Below are positions 21,420 to 32,365 of a stretch of 64,000 bases of DNA, one piece after another. The notes under the pieces were generated by a model that had not been told where the DNA came from, made no database searches, and was given only the letters and a program-made list of their open reading frames with translations. The DNA comes from Teratosphaeria epicoccoides (lineage: Eukaryota; Ascomycota; Dothideomycetes; Mycosphaerellales; Teratosphaeriaceae): NCBI GenBank assembly GCA_021401465.1, contig JADDMT010000006.1, positions 548,905 to 612,904 of the forward strand. Reading direction: 5' to 3'. Position 1 is the first letter of the stretch; every line of letters starts with the position of its first letter. Position numbers and translations under genes: made by a program.

Positions 21420-22051
21420 AGTGGTGGTGGAGTAGGTGCTATGGGGAGCGTGATCTGGGGGGGGGGGGGCGCGGGGGGGGAGCCTGCGCGGGGGGGAGCC
21501 TGCGCGGGGCTCGTCTCGGCCCAAGCCCACAACCATCGATCGCTCTACCCCCGTCCATTCGTGATCAACGACGCGATCTGCCCTCCCGTGAGATCTACCA
21601 TGCCACATGCCATGCTTATGCCTAACGGAAGGATGTCCTCAAGGATCCCTTGATGCCCCAATTCACTCATGACGATCTTCGGCCGTCTGTTTCGGGGCCA
21701 GTCTCCAGGGCTCTTGATCCAGAATTGAGACCTTTGATCGCAAGACTTCGCGCGCACGCCAGTTGTGATCATCCTACATCGTTTGGCTCGCACGTACTCG
21801 TCTCGTGACCGTCGAAACGGGCTTCATCATGTAGCCACAGGCGTTGGTGGATGCATGCCAGGCCGGCCTAAGGTGTCACTGAATTCATTATCTGACTCTA
21901 TCGGTCTACGATGTAGCCCGTATGACATCTAATTGTAGCACAGTCACTGATGCGATTTCGAACTCCTCCTGCTGCTTGCATTCCATCCACAATCAATGAG
22001 AACACAAAATCGCGGCACGTAGAAGCCCACTGCCAGTCCTCGTGTCTGGTC
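21420..22051. other. Intergenic, 632 bp, with a G-rich tract
   Basis: This is the upstream region of the Myb-like gene and the 3' flank of the peroxidase gene. Apart from the G-rich tract at 21457-21509, no coding or RNA feature was recognised. Confidence 0.45.
21457..21509 (+). repeat. G-rich tract with four or more long G runs, potential G-quadruplex
   Basis: Four G runs of roughly 13, 8, 7 and 4 bases occur within 53 bp. The spacers include a direct repeat of the form agcctgcgcggggg. It starts 38 bases upstream of the Myb-like start codon, with the G-rich strand opposite to the gene's coding strand. Confidence 0.85.
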
Positions 22052-23075
22052 TCACAGCCTCGCCCTGAATTGCTTGTTCTCCTTCGCCAACTTCTCCGAC
22101 TCGCCATACGGCGCATCCACTTTCCCCCCCTTGCCTGGCTTTCCACTCTTCCTAGGCGCGCTATGATACCCGCCGTTGACGTTATCCGCATTCGTGATTT
22201 TACCTTCCGCATCTCGCTCAATGCCCAGTTCAACAAGCTTCGCGAAGACTTTCGAGAAGTCTGCAAAGAAGCGACCCTTATCCTTCGCGTACAGGTCAAC
22301 CCATGGACGGAACGATGGGTCAGAAACGAGTGCCAAGTCCGTCGGCAGCATCATCAACTCGTCTTCAGCATCTTCGTCGTAGTGCACGAACTGGCGAACG
22401 CCGTTGTCCAGTGTCTTTTCTTTCCAGGAGCGCGAAAGCATAAGACGGAAGTATGTGTTGGAGAATCGGGTCGGGTCTGAGTTTTTGGGTGGTCAGTCAA
22501 CGTCTTCGATGACATGGTGTGAGATCGGGCTTACTGTTGACCCATGCGCCATGAAAGCCACTGCGATCGGAATGACACCGTCCCAGATTATGTGCGCCAG
22601 ACAGGGCTACGATCTCCTGATCGTTGAAACCCATTCGGTAGAAAATGAATCGGATGTGGTCCGCCCCCTGTGCGCCGTCCGGCAAACGGCCTCGCGGGGG
22701 CAACTTGCTGTCATCAACGTAGTCCGTCCGTCCAGGCTTCCACACGATCTCTGGTCCGCCCATCTGCTTGATTGCCTCTACACCCGCGAGTGTCCACAAA
22801 TCGGCATATGTGATCCAGGAGTGCTTCGCCTTGACAGGTTCCAAAAAGACGCGAGCATGCTGAAGACCTGCATTTGCCGGGTCACCTCCTTCTGCTTCAT
22901 ATCTCATTCCAGCGCCATTCGAGCCACCAGTGTCTGTCTCGGCGTCGTAGGTCCCTGCCGAATGCCATGCCAGGCGGACAAGTACTGGGCCAGCACTTCC
23001 ATCATCGTACTCTGGCTGCTTGAGCAACGACGCGATGTCCTTGCGGACTGCTTCGTAGTCTCCCTGTGAACTCAT
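22052..23075 (-). CDS. Cytochrome c peroxidase-type class I heme peroxidase, no presequence
   Basis: Two exons (22535-23075 and 22052-22476) with a 58-bp intron (GTAAGC, ACTCAG) give 321 aa. The start chosen, MSSQGDYEAVRKDIASLLKQ, begins directly at the peroxidase domain. Distal-site residues are RLAWHSAGTY with His near position 38. The proximal heme ligand lies in VALSGAHNLGRCH near 163. A Trp follows in HGAWVNNP, at the place of the radical-forming Trp191 of yeast Ccp1. The loop GGSNGAGMRYEAEGGDPANA is typical of the family. The absence of a mitochondrial presequence points to the cytosolic type. An upstream ATG 81 bases earlier is in frame but gives atypical sequence. The enzyme removes H2O2 with cytochrome c or a small reductant as donor. 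Confidence 0.93.
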
Positions 23076-24599
23076 GATGGTTGTAAGATCCTTTGTGACA
23101 AACCAGGGAGCGAAGGGAGAATCCACAAGGGGAATGAGGAAACCTCGACGTGGCAAACATACCCATCACGAAGCTGCATTCACATGCCGATCCGAATGTC
23201 TACATCGATCATAGCCATCATCACCCTCGGTGGTCGCCTCTCTTCGAGCCGAGGCGACGCAAGGGGTTATCGAAGGCCCCAGCGTCCTATCGAAGTGTCA
23301 ACGCTCGAAGCATATGATTCTACGGTACAATCATCATTCTGTCAGCGACGAAGACATACCGGGTACGTATTTTGCCATGGGGAGGAACAGGTATAGCGCC
23401 CGGACGCGCGGGCTTATGCGGCGTAGATCGGAGGAAAGAAGACCATGTCTGATTCATGCTCACTTCTTCGATGAAACAATCATGAGGACCACAAAGGCTC
23501 AAAGACTCGAAACCAACCCCAGCCAGAAGAAGTGTTCAAATGCGAGTGTATTCGCCATTGGCAGACGTGCAGCTGTGCAACCGTCCGTACTACGTTTATC
23601 TGGCCAGCAGCCTCGGGATGCAGAAGCTACGCACGAGAATGTGTAACCGCCACGATGAACATTCTGGATGGCCTGGGATGGCTTCCCGCGAGTGTCGGCC
23701 CTTGAAGGTCTGCTTGGCGCGCTCCTAGGATCTCGCATTCATGGTCAGGCACTGGAATATCGGGATATCAACAAGTCCACTAGAGGATGCGGGAGCTCGT
23801 CTTCAGTAGAAGACGGCCCTTTTCACAATCAGCGGCGCGAAATTGACCCCCAGTCCGACGTCCTCGCCTGCTGTCACGTCCGCCCTGAGCACCGCGTCGC
23901 CGCCACCCGAGACTTAACTCTGGGCCTTACCAGACACGATGTGACCATTTCTCCTCATCTGCACCTTTTTATCTCGCACGGAATGTCAAAAGCAAGCATC
24001 ACTGCATAGGACCAAACAGTGAGAAATGCTCACTATTTGGTCGAATATGTCTGTCCATCACCGGGGTCCAGATGGGGCAATGTCTGCGAGATTCTACTAA
24101 CTGACAGCTTGACTCGAGCAATCATAGTGAAGCATCTCCAAGCAGGTCAAGACTCTAGAGATTGATCTTCATCTATACTTGGGAGTGCTACTGTCTCTCA
24201 ATCTGTACTAATTTAACGTTACAACTAGCGCTTTTCCACAAAGATAAATGTCTTCAATTTATACCAACTCTTTCTCTTCAATTCATCCTATCACATCCTT
24301 GAATATGGATGCTTTACTCTTCTCGCTCGATTCTTATTTGACTGTTCTAGGTCACTCTCCTGACTGTGGGACAGGCTGCACGTGAGCGTGAGCGAAGAGA
24401 TAGGCCAGGCAGCCCATCGGCCTACGCCGAGCAGCATGCGCCGATAAAGCTATCTTTATCAGGCGAGTACAGAAGAGAGCTTCACATACATCTCTCAATG
24501 AGGGGCAAATAGTGGTCACACGAGCAGTTCCAGCACTGATCGACTGGACCGTCAAGACTGACACTCGGAAAACCGCAAAACTACGCAGCAATCATCACA
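23076..24599. promoter_or_regulatory. Divergent intergenic region, 1.5 kb, peroxidase and RutA-like genes
   Basis: Both genes read outward. An AT-rich stretch lies at about 24170-24350. A plus frame at 23230-23646 (138 codons) lacks any motif and is not called a gene. No repeat was seen. Confidence 0.45.
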
Positions 24600-25754
24600 A
24601 TGGTGGCCGCCCAAATCGGCGTCTTCATCCCCATCGGCAACAACGGCTGGCTCCTCTCCAAAAACGCACCTCAATACAAACCCAGCTTCGCTCTCAACAA
24701 AACCATCGTCCGGAAAGCCGAAAGCTATGGTCTCGACTTCGCGCTCTCGATGATCAAACTCCGGGGGTTCGGTGGCGAGACCGAGTACTGGGACTACAAC
24801 CTCGAGTCCTTCACGCTCATGTCTGCGATCGCGGCCGTGACGGAGAGGATCAAATTGTTCGCTTCGACGCCGATCTTGGCGCTGCCGCCGGCAATCTGTG
24901 CCCGAATGGCGGTCACGGCCGAGAGCGTGGCGCCCGGGAGGTTTGGGGTGAACATTGTGACGGGATGGCAGAGCGCGGAATATTCGCAGATGGGGTTGTG
25001 GGTCAGTCTATCATCTGCGTTCTTCCGGAGCGATGGGAGAAGAATTGTGTGCTGATGGTGGTCCCAGCCCGGCGACGCCTACTTCGGCTACCGCTACGAC
25101 TACGCTTCGGAATACGTGCGAATCCTCAAAGAACTCTGGACGCACGGCACCTCCTCCTTCCACGGCGAATACTTCCACATGGACGAGTGCCGGCTCCTCC
25201 CGCACCCTTCCACGGATATCAAGATCGTCGCGGCCGGGCAATCGGGACGCGGGCTGGAATTCGCGAGCCAGTACGCCGATTACAATTTCTGCATGGGCAC
25301 CGGTGTCAACACGCCCACCGCATTCAAGCACGCGAATGCGAATCTCGTCGCGGCGGCCGCGAAGACGGGGAGGGATGTCGGTGCGTATGTGCTGTTCATG
25401 GTGATCGCCTATCCCACAGACCAAGAGGCGGAGGCGACGTGGCAGCACTACAAAGATGGTGTGGACGTCGGCGCCACGGCGTGGATGGCGAAGAGCGGCG
25501 CGGCGGATCGGAACGCGGACGCGAATTCGACGGCGCAGCGGATGGTGCTGCCGGACGGGGCGGTGAATATGAACATGGGGACGCTGGTGGGGTCTTATGC
25601 GAAGGTTGCGGGGATGCTGGACGAGATTGCGGCGGTGGAGGGGACGAAGGGGGTGATGCTCACGTTTGATGATTTCTTGGAGGGGTTGGAGAAGTTTGGG
25701 AGGGAGATCCAGCCGTTGATGAAGTGCCGGGAGGGGGTGCAGGTTCAGGCGTGA
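24600..25754 (+). CDS. RutA-like pyrimidine monooxygenase, flavin-dependent luciferase-like family
   Basis: Two exons (24600-25001 and 25068-25754) with a 66-bp intron (GTCAGT, TCCCAG) give 362 aa. The protein follows bacterial RutA closely along its whole length: IGVFIPIGNNGWLLSKNAPQ, DFALSMIKLRGFGGETEYWD, GRFGVNIVTGWQSAEYSQMG, VVAAGQSGRGLEFASQYADY-like, NFCMGTGVNTPTAF, AVNMNMGTLVGSYAKVAGML and IQPLMKCR. RutA opens the uracil ring with reduced FMN and oxygen, starting the Rut route of pyrimidine nitrogen use. Splicing restores QMGLW followed by PGDAYF. None of the other rut genes (amidohydrolase, reductase and so on) lies nearby. The intron shows a settled eukaryotic gene. The family is very likely; substrate identity is inferred. 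Confidence 0.85.
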
Positions 25755-25892
25755 TGTCGGAGTCGGTCTGGTCACGGCGTCGCGTCCCGTGCACGCGTCT
25801 GATTTGCCTGATTGCCTGGCTGCTGTACCCTTCTCGACGTGACGCGCGGCCAATTCCTCTCCATCCCCGTCGTCGATTTACATCAATATCTG

Positions 25893-25993
25893 CGCTTTGT
25901 AATGTCATCATACATCAATATCCAATCAATATTTACGCTTTGTAATGTCATCATACATCAATATCTAATCAATATCTACGCTTTGTAATGTCA
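25893..25993. repeat. 43-bp tandem repeat, about 2.3 units
   Basis: Unit starts lie at 25893, 25936 and 25979, each beginning cgctttgtaatgtca. The first two units differ at only a few positions and the third is cut after about 15 bases. It lies 140 bp past the RutA-like stop codon, so it is probably in or near the mRNA 3' end. Confidence 0.9.
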
Positions 25994-26264
25994 CCTCAGG
26001 CTTTTACCACGCAGGCACGACAGGAACATTGAGACTTGCGGCTCGTACCTGGCATGAGAACCCCGCCACACGATCGGGGTCTAGCCGTATCGGGATCTCG
26101 CGGTCCCTTTCGGCGGGGCAGACTTGTCGGGATTATTCAAGCTTTACCTGGAGGGAGTAAGTAGTGCACGTTCAGCCTCAGGCCTCAGTCAAATGTCTCT
26201 CTCTCGGTCTCTCTCCCTTTCCTGTTCTCGCACAGGCCCTGTGCCGCTCGTCACTCTTTTTGCA

Positions 26265-26298
26265 TTGTGCTTGTGCTTGTGCTTGTGCTTGTGCTTGT
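26265..26298. repeat. (TTGTGC)n hexanucleotide repeat, 5.5 units
   Basis: Consecutive ttgtgc units lie about 90 bp upstream of the carboxypeptidase start codon, within a CT-rich leader region. Confidence 0.9.
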
Positions 26299-26388
26299 CG
26301 CCCGCATAGATTATCGTGTGCTGCCAATAGCGAAAAGCAGTAGTCGGTGGGAAACTCGGTCAATGGTTGCGACCCACGAGACTCCGCG

Positions 26389-28639
26389 ATGGACGTGAGT
26401 GGAGGCCGCGGCGCGCCAAACCCCCGCACGCAGGGCGTCGTGCTAACAAACCATCCCCGTGTCACAGCTCCTCGCCCTTCCAGCCTCGCTGGCCGCCCTC
26501 GTCGTCTCCTTCGCCCTCACCGCGACGGCGCAGTACCCCCCTCCCGCCTCATACCAGAACGTGCTGAAGTCGCCCATCGACAGCGACATCACCGTCTCGT
26601 ACAAACAGCCAGACGTCGGCACCTGTCAGACCGCCTTTTCCACCCAGAAGCAATACACGGGTTACATTGGCTTACCGCCATACACGCTCGCTCCCATACA
26701 GCAGAACTACTCAATCAATACCTTCTTCTGGTTCGTCGAGGCAAGACAACTGCCGGAATCAGCGCCCTTGACCATATGGCTCAATGGCGGACCCGGCACG
26801 AGCTCCATGTTTGGCTTCTTCAACGAGGTCGGCCCGTGTGAGGTGGTGCAGGTGAACGACGGCACGTTTGGAACGCAGTTGCGCATGTATGGATGGGACC
26901 GGAGCAGTAACATGTTGTTCATCGACCAACCGAATCAGGTGGGCTTTAGCTATGACTCGCCGACCAACGCGACGTTCAACTTTCTCGATGACGACGCGTA
27001 TGGACAGTCGGAAGTTCCGCACAGGACTTTGGCGAGCTTCATGTACATGAATGGGACGTTTGGCACGGCGCATACGGGCAGTAACGGGTCGAGCTATGTC
27101 GCGACGGCGAACACGACCGACATTGCAGCGCAGGCGACGTGGCATTTCTTGCAGACGTGGCTGGCCGCATTTCCCCAGTACAACCCAGTCACGCGTCCCA
27201 ATGTCACCGGAAATCAGTGGAGTAATTGGGTGGATGTGCCGATTGGTGTGAATCTGTTCACGGAGTCGTACGGTGGCAAATACGGGCCAGTGTTCGCCGA
27301 CTACTTCGTCCAACAGAATCGGCTACGTGCCAATGGCACGTTGAATGCCAGCAGCACTCTGGCCATCCAGCTGGAGTCCGTCGGGATCATCAACGGCATG
27401 ATTGACGACCGCATACAAGACGCCTACTACCCGTACTTCGCGTACAACAACACGTACGGCATCCAGGCCATCACGCAGACCGAGGAACTGAACGCCATCG
27501 GTGAGTACGGTGGCTCAGGCATGTGCCTATCCCAGATCGACACCTGCCGCGCTGCCATGAATGCCTCGGACCCTCATGGCGATGGCGACAATGCCACTGT
27601 CAATGCTCTGTGCGAGACTGCGCAGTACACCTGTAACAACATCACCCTCAGCTACTATCAAAACGGCTACGATCCATACGACATTCGACAGAAGCTGCCC
27701 AGCCCAGACCCGCCTGCGGCATATCAAGAATATCTGAACAATGGCAGCGTTCTGCAAGCAATCGGAGCTCAAGTCAACTACACAGAAAGCAGCCGCTACG
27801 TCCAAAGCGCCATGATCTCGACCGGCGATACCATCCGCGGCGGTCTCGTGGACGACCTCGCCTACCTGCTCAGCCAAGGCATCCGTGTCGCGCTCATCTA
27901 CGGAGACGCCGATTTCATCTGCAATTGGTTCGGTGGCGAAGCTGTCAGCCTCGCGATCGCACAAGCGACTGCCAACCTCACCGCCACTGGCTCCAACGAC
28001 GTGGCCGTCAGTCCCTCGACCTACGCTACCAGGTTCCCTGCAGCAGGCTATGCCGACATCGTCGTAAATAGCACTTACGTCGGTGGTGCGGTACGACAGT
28101 ACGGGAACTTGTCCTTCTCGCGGATCTACGACGCAGGACACTTCGTGCCTTACTTTCAGCCCGCAACGGCCTTCACAGTCTTCACGCGCGTCATCGAGGG
28201 CACCGACATGAGTCTCGGCCAAGACGCCGACCTCTCGACTTTCGGCTCCACGGGTCCTGCGAACGCTACGTATACCAACGCCGCCCCTGCTTCCACACCC
28301 GTTCAAACCTGCTGGGTGCGCTCTTTCAACTCGACGTGCAGTGACTCGGACCTGCAGTCCGTGCTCAAGGGTCAGGGGTACGTGGCGAACGGAATATATT
28401 ACCAGGACAGCGAGAGCGTGACTTTGCCCACTTCGACAATCACGGCGGGCAGCCCGAATCACCCTATGAACGCTGCGACGAGTTCCGAGAGCGCGGTGAG
28501 TTTGACGGGAGTCTACACGGCGACATCGACGCCGACGGTGAAGGGCGCTGCGAGTGCGGTTAGACCACTGGGATGTGATGTGCAATCTGCTGCGGTCGCC
28601 ATGACGGCGGTGGTGTTTGGAGCCGTCTTTGTGCTTTAG
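26389..28639 (+). CDS. Secreted serine carboxypeptidase (S10) with GPI-type tail
   Basis: The coding sequence begins in a tiny exon, 26389-26394 (codons Met-Asp only). A 73-bp intron follows (GTGAGT, branch GCTAAC, CACAG), then exon 26468-28639, giving 725 aa. This choice produces the signal peptide MDLLALPASLAALVVSFALT; the long frame itself has no suitable ATG at its start. Catalytic residues are visible: Ser in NLFTESYGGKYGPVF, Asp in ALIYGDADFICNWF and His in IYDAGHFVPYFQP. WLNGGPGTSSMFGFFNEVGP supports the oxyanion region. Many NxT/S glycosylation sites are present. The C terminus is Ser/Thr-rich and ends in a hydrophobic segment (SAAVAMTAVVFGAVFVL), suggesting a GPI anchor at the wall or membrane. 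It removes C-terminal residues from peptides at acid pH. The family is certain; the anchor is inferred. Confidence 0.92.
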
Positions 28640-30053
28640 ACGTTGCGGATGGGTGTTTGGCATTTCTATTTACGGGGCATTTAGCGCGGAGCTACGGGAC
28701 GGCATGGGACAGGACGGGGGACCTCACTGGTGAGACCCGGGACGCAGGAGCGCGCATGGGATAAGGGTGCCAGCCATTTGTACTAGTGGGGATGACGATG
28801 TTGTTGCTCGCGAATTTCGCTCGAGATACCCGGATATCGATGTATGTACAGTATCGCTATGTTGCAGCAAAGGGCTGAAAGAAGTCGATTGTGTACCTTG
28901 AGCGGGGATGTTCGCTTCATAGGACTCATCAGCGGAGCCGGGATGCTGGTCAGATTTTGGACGGGCGGTGGTGGTAGAACGTCTACGATGATAGCGATTT
29001 GTCACGGGTCATGTGGCGATATGGCGTCCCCGACAGCTTCTGAATGTTTTTCCTCCGCTCCGGAGACTCACATGCATCAGAGCAAGAGTGGCGGCACGTC
29101 ACACTGGAAGGGCGCGGTGGTCTGGACGTGACGGTGCGCTTGCTGCGTCCCTGAGGCGGCTTTTCGGGTAATCGCCTCATGCCGTGAGAAGACGAGATTT
29201 CGGCATGCTGTGGCGTGAGCAGCCTCGTATCTCTTACGTTTAGGGGAGAAAGGTGGTCCAATGTGCTGGTGTGATAAATGCATGCATGCATGCTACTGTA
29301 GAGCGCAGATGGAATCCGTAGATTCTTCTCCCAGGCGGAATTTCTCACGCGCAGTCGCAATGGCCGTGGGGACATAACCTCCCTCTGTGCACGTGTGCAT
29401 GTGGGCAGGCAAGTGGGTTCCTCTCCGTATCCGGCGGCCGAGATCAGCAGGGTCGAAAGCATCCGAGCCGTTTCACGATCCACTCGCTTCATCCCTTGGG
29501 TCCGGTAGGACTGGACGGACGACGAAGATGAGGGGTCTGTCTTTGGAGAGCTGGGCACGGAAGGTCGCCATGGGTCTTGCGGGTGACATCAGGGATTGTC
29601 GGGTTGGGTTGGAAACGCGAGGAGGTATCTCTGATCTTGAGGCCACGGGAGCGATTGACCGCTGTGGCGTTGGTCCTCGATCTGCGATCCCGGCGGACCG
29701 CGCTGGTGACCAGAGCGCGCGGGATGTATCGCTTTGATGGAGTCGGTGGGCCCGTCATTTGACACGCCGCTGCTGTTGGGCAGCATGCGGCGTTTTGGCG
29801 GCAGACGATACTGCCCCACCGATCGAGCACGGGGGCAGGAGACCGTTCCTGCTTGATGAGTTTGCCTGTGCAGTCTGGATAGAGGCCACGCGATTGGGCA
29901 TTTCCCGGCGGATGTGCCGGGAACCGGCTGGACAAGCCCCAGCCAGCCGGCAAAAAGTGCCACCCATGGAACGACTGCTGGATCATGTGGGTTTTCAAAA
30001 ACGCGAGCCGCAGGTCCTTGCGAGCGGGCACTTCAATGGCGACCAAGAAAAGC
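28640..30053. other. Intergenic, 1.4 kb, no gene recognised
   Basis: This lies between the convergent carboxypeptidase gene and the phenol monooxygenase pseudogene. Minus frames of 191 codons (28983-29558) and 223 codons (29489-30160) are open, but they have scattered Arg/Pro/Ser composition and no motif. The second overlaps the end of the pseudogene in another frame. A short tgca repeat lies near 29278-29292. Confidence 0.45.
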
Positions 30054-31863
30054 TCACCGCACCACCATCCCCTCCTCCTTCGATGGACCCGCCATCTTCG
30101 GTATCGCCAGGAAATCCTCATTTTGACCCAAAAACTCTCCCAGCTCCCTTCTCGTCGCATGACCGTTGGTTCCCTTCGCTCCTAGCGGCTTTGGCATGAT
30201 GCATCTCTCCAGGTACGCCACCACCTTCCCGAAATCCTCTAACGGAGCATAAAACCCCATGATCCCATCCGGTCTCAACACCACCGTCGCGCCCTGGGAC
30301 GTCAGAACCCCGTACTTGCTGTGCGCACTGTGACTGATATCCCAGTATGCGTTCCCGAATCTCGGGACGCCGAGGTGCTCGTCGACGAATTGGGATGTCC
30401 CTGCGATCACGGTGACGAAGTCGACGGCGTGGTCGAAACGGCCGTCTTGCTCGTCGACTTGTTGGCGGAGAGGGTGGAGGTACGGGCGGGTTTCGGAGGG
30501 TATGCCTGCGAAGACGAGGACGTGAAACTTCCCGTTGTGCTTGGTGACTTCGTACAGTCTGGTTGCTTGGGAAGCCATGCCGGGTTTGTGGATGTGCACA
30601 TCGGGCGCGCGGTGGCTGCTTGCGTCAATCTTGTTGATTCCCGACGGCATACATTTGTGTCGGTACTCACCCAGGTGCTACATTGATCGGCGGATACGAA
30701 CCTTCCACATCATTCAGGAAGCTCGGCTCGTACGTTATCCCAAGCCCTGACGCAAAGTGCATCTGCTTCTCGAGAGCCTCAGCTAACAAGACCATGACGT
30801 CTCTACCATCATGCTTCATGTTCTCCGGCTTCTTGCCCGCAATCAGCATACTAGCAATCTTGTCATTATTGATCAGCTGCGTTGCGCTAGCATGCCGCTC
30901 GGTCGAATACGTGGCCAGGACTTCTGGTTTGTACAGACCATTCAGCACACCCGCCAGTCTCCAGGACATGGACGACATATCATGAATCCCGGTGTTCATT
31001 CCCTGTGCGGTAGCACTGCTGTGCGTATGCGCCGCTTCTCCCGCGACAAGGATGCGCTCTCGGTCTTGGAACCGCTCAGCGATGTGCTGCGGGATGCCAT
31101 ACACAGTGTGCCAGTGGATCTCCTCGAACTCCAACTCAAACGGCGCACATGCCGCTTTGGCCTCTTTGACCGCGTCCGCTGTGGACATCTGGGTGCCGTA
31201 CTTCTCGTACAGCTCTGGGCTCAGGACGTAGCCGATCCGAGTTGCGCCGTGGTCTAGTGCGACCCAGAGCACTTGGCCGTGCGTTGGGCTCTCGATGGCG
31301 CCGAAGCCGAGTCGAGCCTCAGGAATGTCGGTTTTCACGATCCCGTCGATGCGGACCCAGTGGTCTGTATGCCGTTCGCCTATGAAGGGAATTCCGGCTG
31401 TTCGCTGTATTTCAAGCGGATGTTGAGAACGAAGTCGAAGAAAGTTTTGCCGGCCAGCTGCTCGAACATCGACCAGCCTCGTCCTTGGACACGTTTGCCT
31501 TCTCGGTAGGTGAAGCCTCGTCTGGCACAGACTCCTTCTTGAGCTGAAATGCTTCAGTATTTACTTTAGTTCAGTTGTAAGGTGGTCTAATGCTTACACA
31601 TATCGTCGAATAATTCCATCTGATCCAGTATCTCTCACGACCGTGGATAGAGCGTGCAGGCTCTGCCGTACATTGGGAAGGAAGGACAATTGAGAGGTCA
31701 GCAACGATCTCGTTCAACGTTGGGTTGTAGTCTTGGCTTACTCGGCCTTGTTTGCTGCATCGATGATAAATACTGATATGCCCAGTCGTTTCAGTTGGTA
31801 TGCCAGAAGCAGACCAACTGGTCCAGCGCCAGATATGAAGACGTTTACTTGGGCGTTTGCCAT
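30054..31863 (-). pseudogene. Phenol 2-monooxygenase-like flavoprotein gene with internal deletion and a nonsense codon
   Basis: The start (ATG at 31863) encodes a good FAD fold, VNVFISGAGPVGLLLAYQLK, and a GTAAGC donor follows. The next homologous stretch (YGRACTLYPRS, then EILDQMELFDDM) contains an in-frame TGA at 31635-31637. After a second intron the frame reads GRGWSMFEQLAGKTFFDFVL and IRLKYSE. It then breaks at about 31392-31402 and resumes in another frame at FIGERHTDHWVRIDGIV. In family members 80-100 residues, including the second FAD/NADPH (DG) motif, lie between these points, so that DNA is gone. The remainder is well kept: the GD-like motif ILVAGEAAHTHSSATAQGMN and, after an intron near 30621-30671, the thioredoxin-like C-terminal domain (YEVTKHNGKFHVLVFAGIPS) to the stop at 30054. 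The enzyme would hydroxylate phenols to catechols. As it stands it cannot make an active protein. Confidence 0.85.
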
Positions 31864-32365
31864 GATTATCACAACAATCTTGATCGTGGTTCGTCAAGTA
31901 TCAACTCTCCCTCGATCCACAGCAGCTTTAGAAAGCGTGAGTAGAACGTATGTGCCTGACTCGAACTCTTTCAGCGGGAGATATTGACAACGGGAAACAA
32001 TCCAAAATAGGGGTCTAAAGTGGGAATGATGGGGCTGCGAGACGTATCACCATAATGCGGCTGAATATGTCCGTCTGGTGATCCTGCTGACACTTCAAGT
32101 GCTGCCTTTCGAACGCCGGGTTGGGCAGAATGGAATCAAGCTCCGGACTTTGCAGGGATCATTACGGCCCTCACATGATCCCAGCGCATGCCTCACTTGA
32201 ACGCAAGAACGGCTCACATAGCATAGTTTCAAGGATCTGCGAAGCGGGCACGCCTTGCAAAACAGATGTTATTGAGGATAGTTTCGATTCGGTGCGGCAT
32301 TAGCCGAGGCAGCTCTCAAGGGTGCAACAATGTCAGGATGTTCTGGAGGTACAGTCTGCTTTCGA
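31864..32365. other. Intergenic, 502 bp
   Basis: This is the upstream region of the phenol monooxygenase pseudogene and the 3' flank of the methyltransferase gene. No feature was recognised. Confidence 0.45.

Larger units (their letters stand above)
25755..26388. other. Intergenic, 634 bp, with two short tandem repeats
   Basis: This is the 3' flank of the RutA-like gene and the promoter of the carboxypeptidase gene. It contains the 43-bp tandem repeat at 25893-25993 and the TTGTGC hexamer repeat at 26265-26298. Confidence 0.5.

Noticed and set aside
21950..21975. tRNA B-box-like string on the minus strand
   Set aside because: The flanking bases do not form a T-stem and no acceptor stem or A box was found; no tRNA was seen anywhere in the window.
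24512..25669. 385-codon plus frame overlapping the RutA-like gene
   Set aside because: Different frame, Arg/Gly-rich, no motif; the RutA-like reading with one intron is strongly supported.
27527..28663. 378-codon minus-strand frame opposite the carboxypeptidase
   Set aside because: Basic, motif-free antisense reading of a well-supported gene; long antisense frames are expected in GC-rich coding DNA.
29489..30160. 223-codon minus frame
   Set aside because: No domain, odd composition, and overlaps the 3' end of the phenol monooxygenase pseudogene in another frame.
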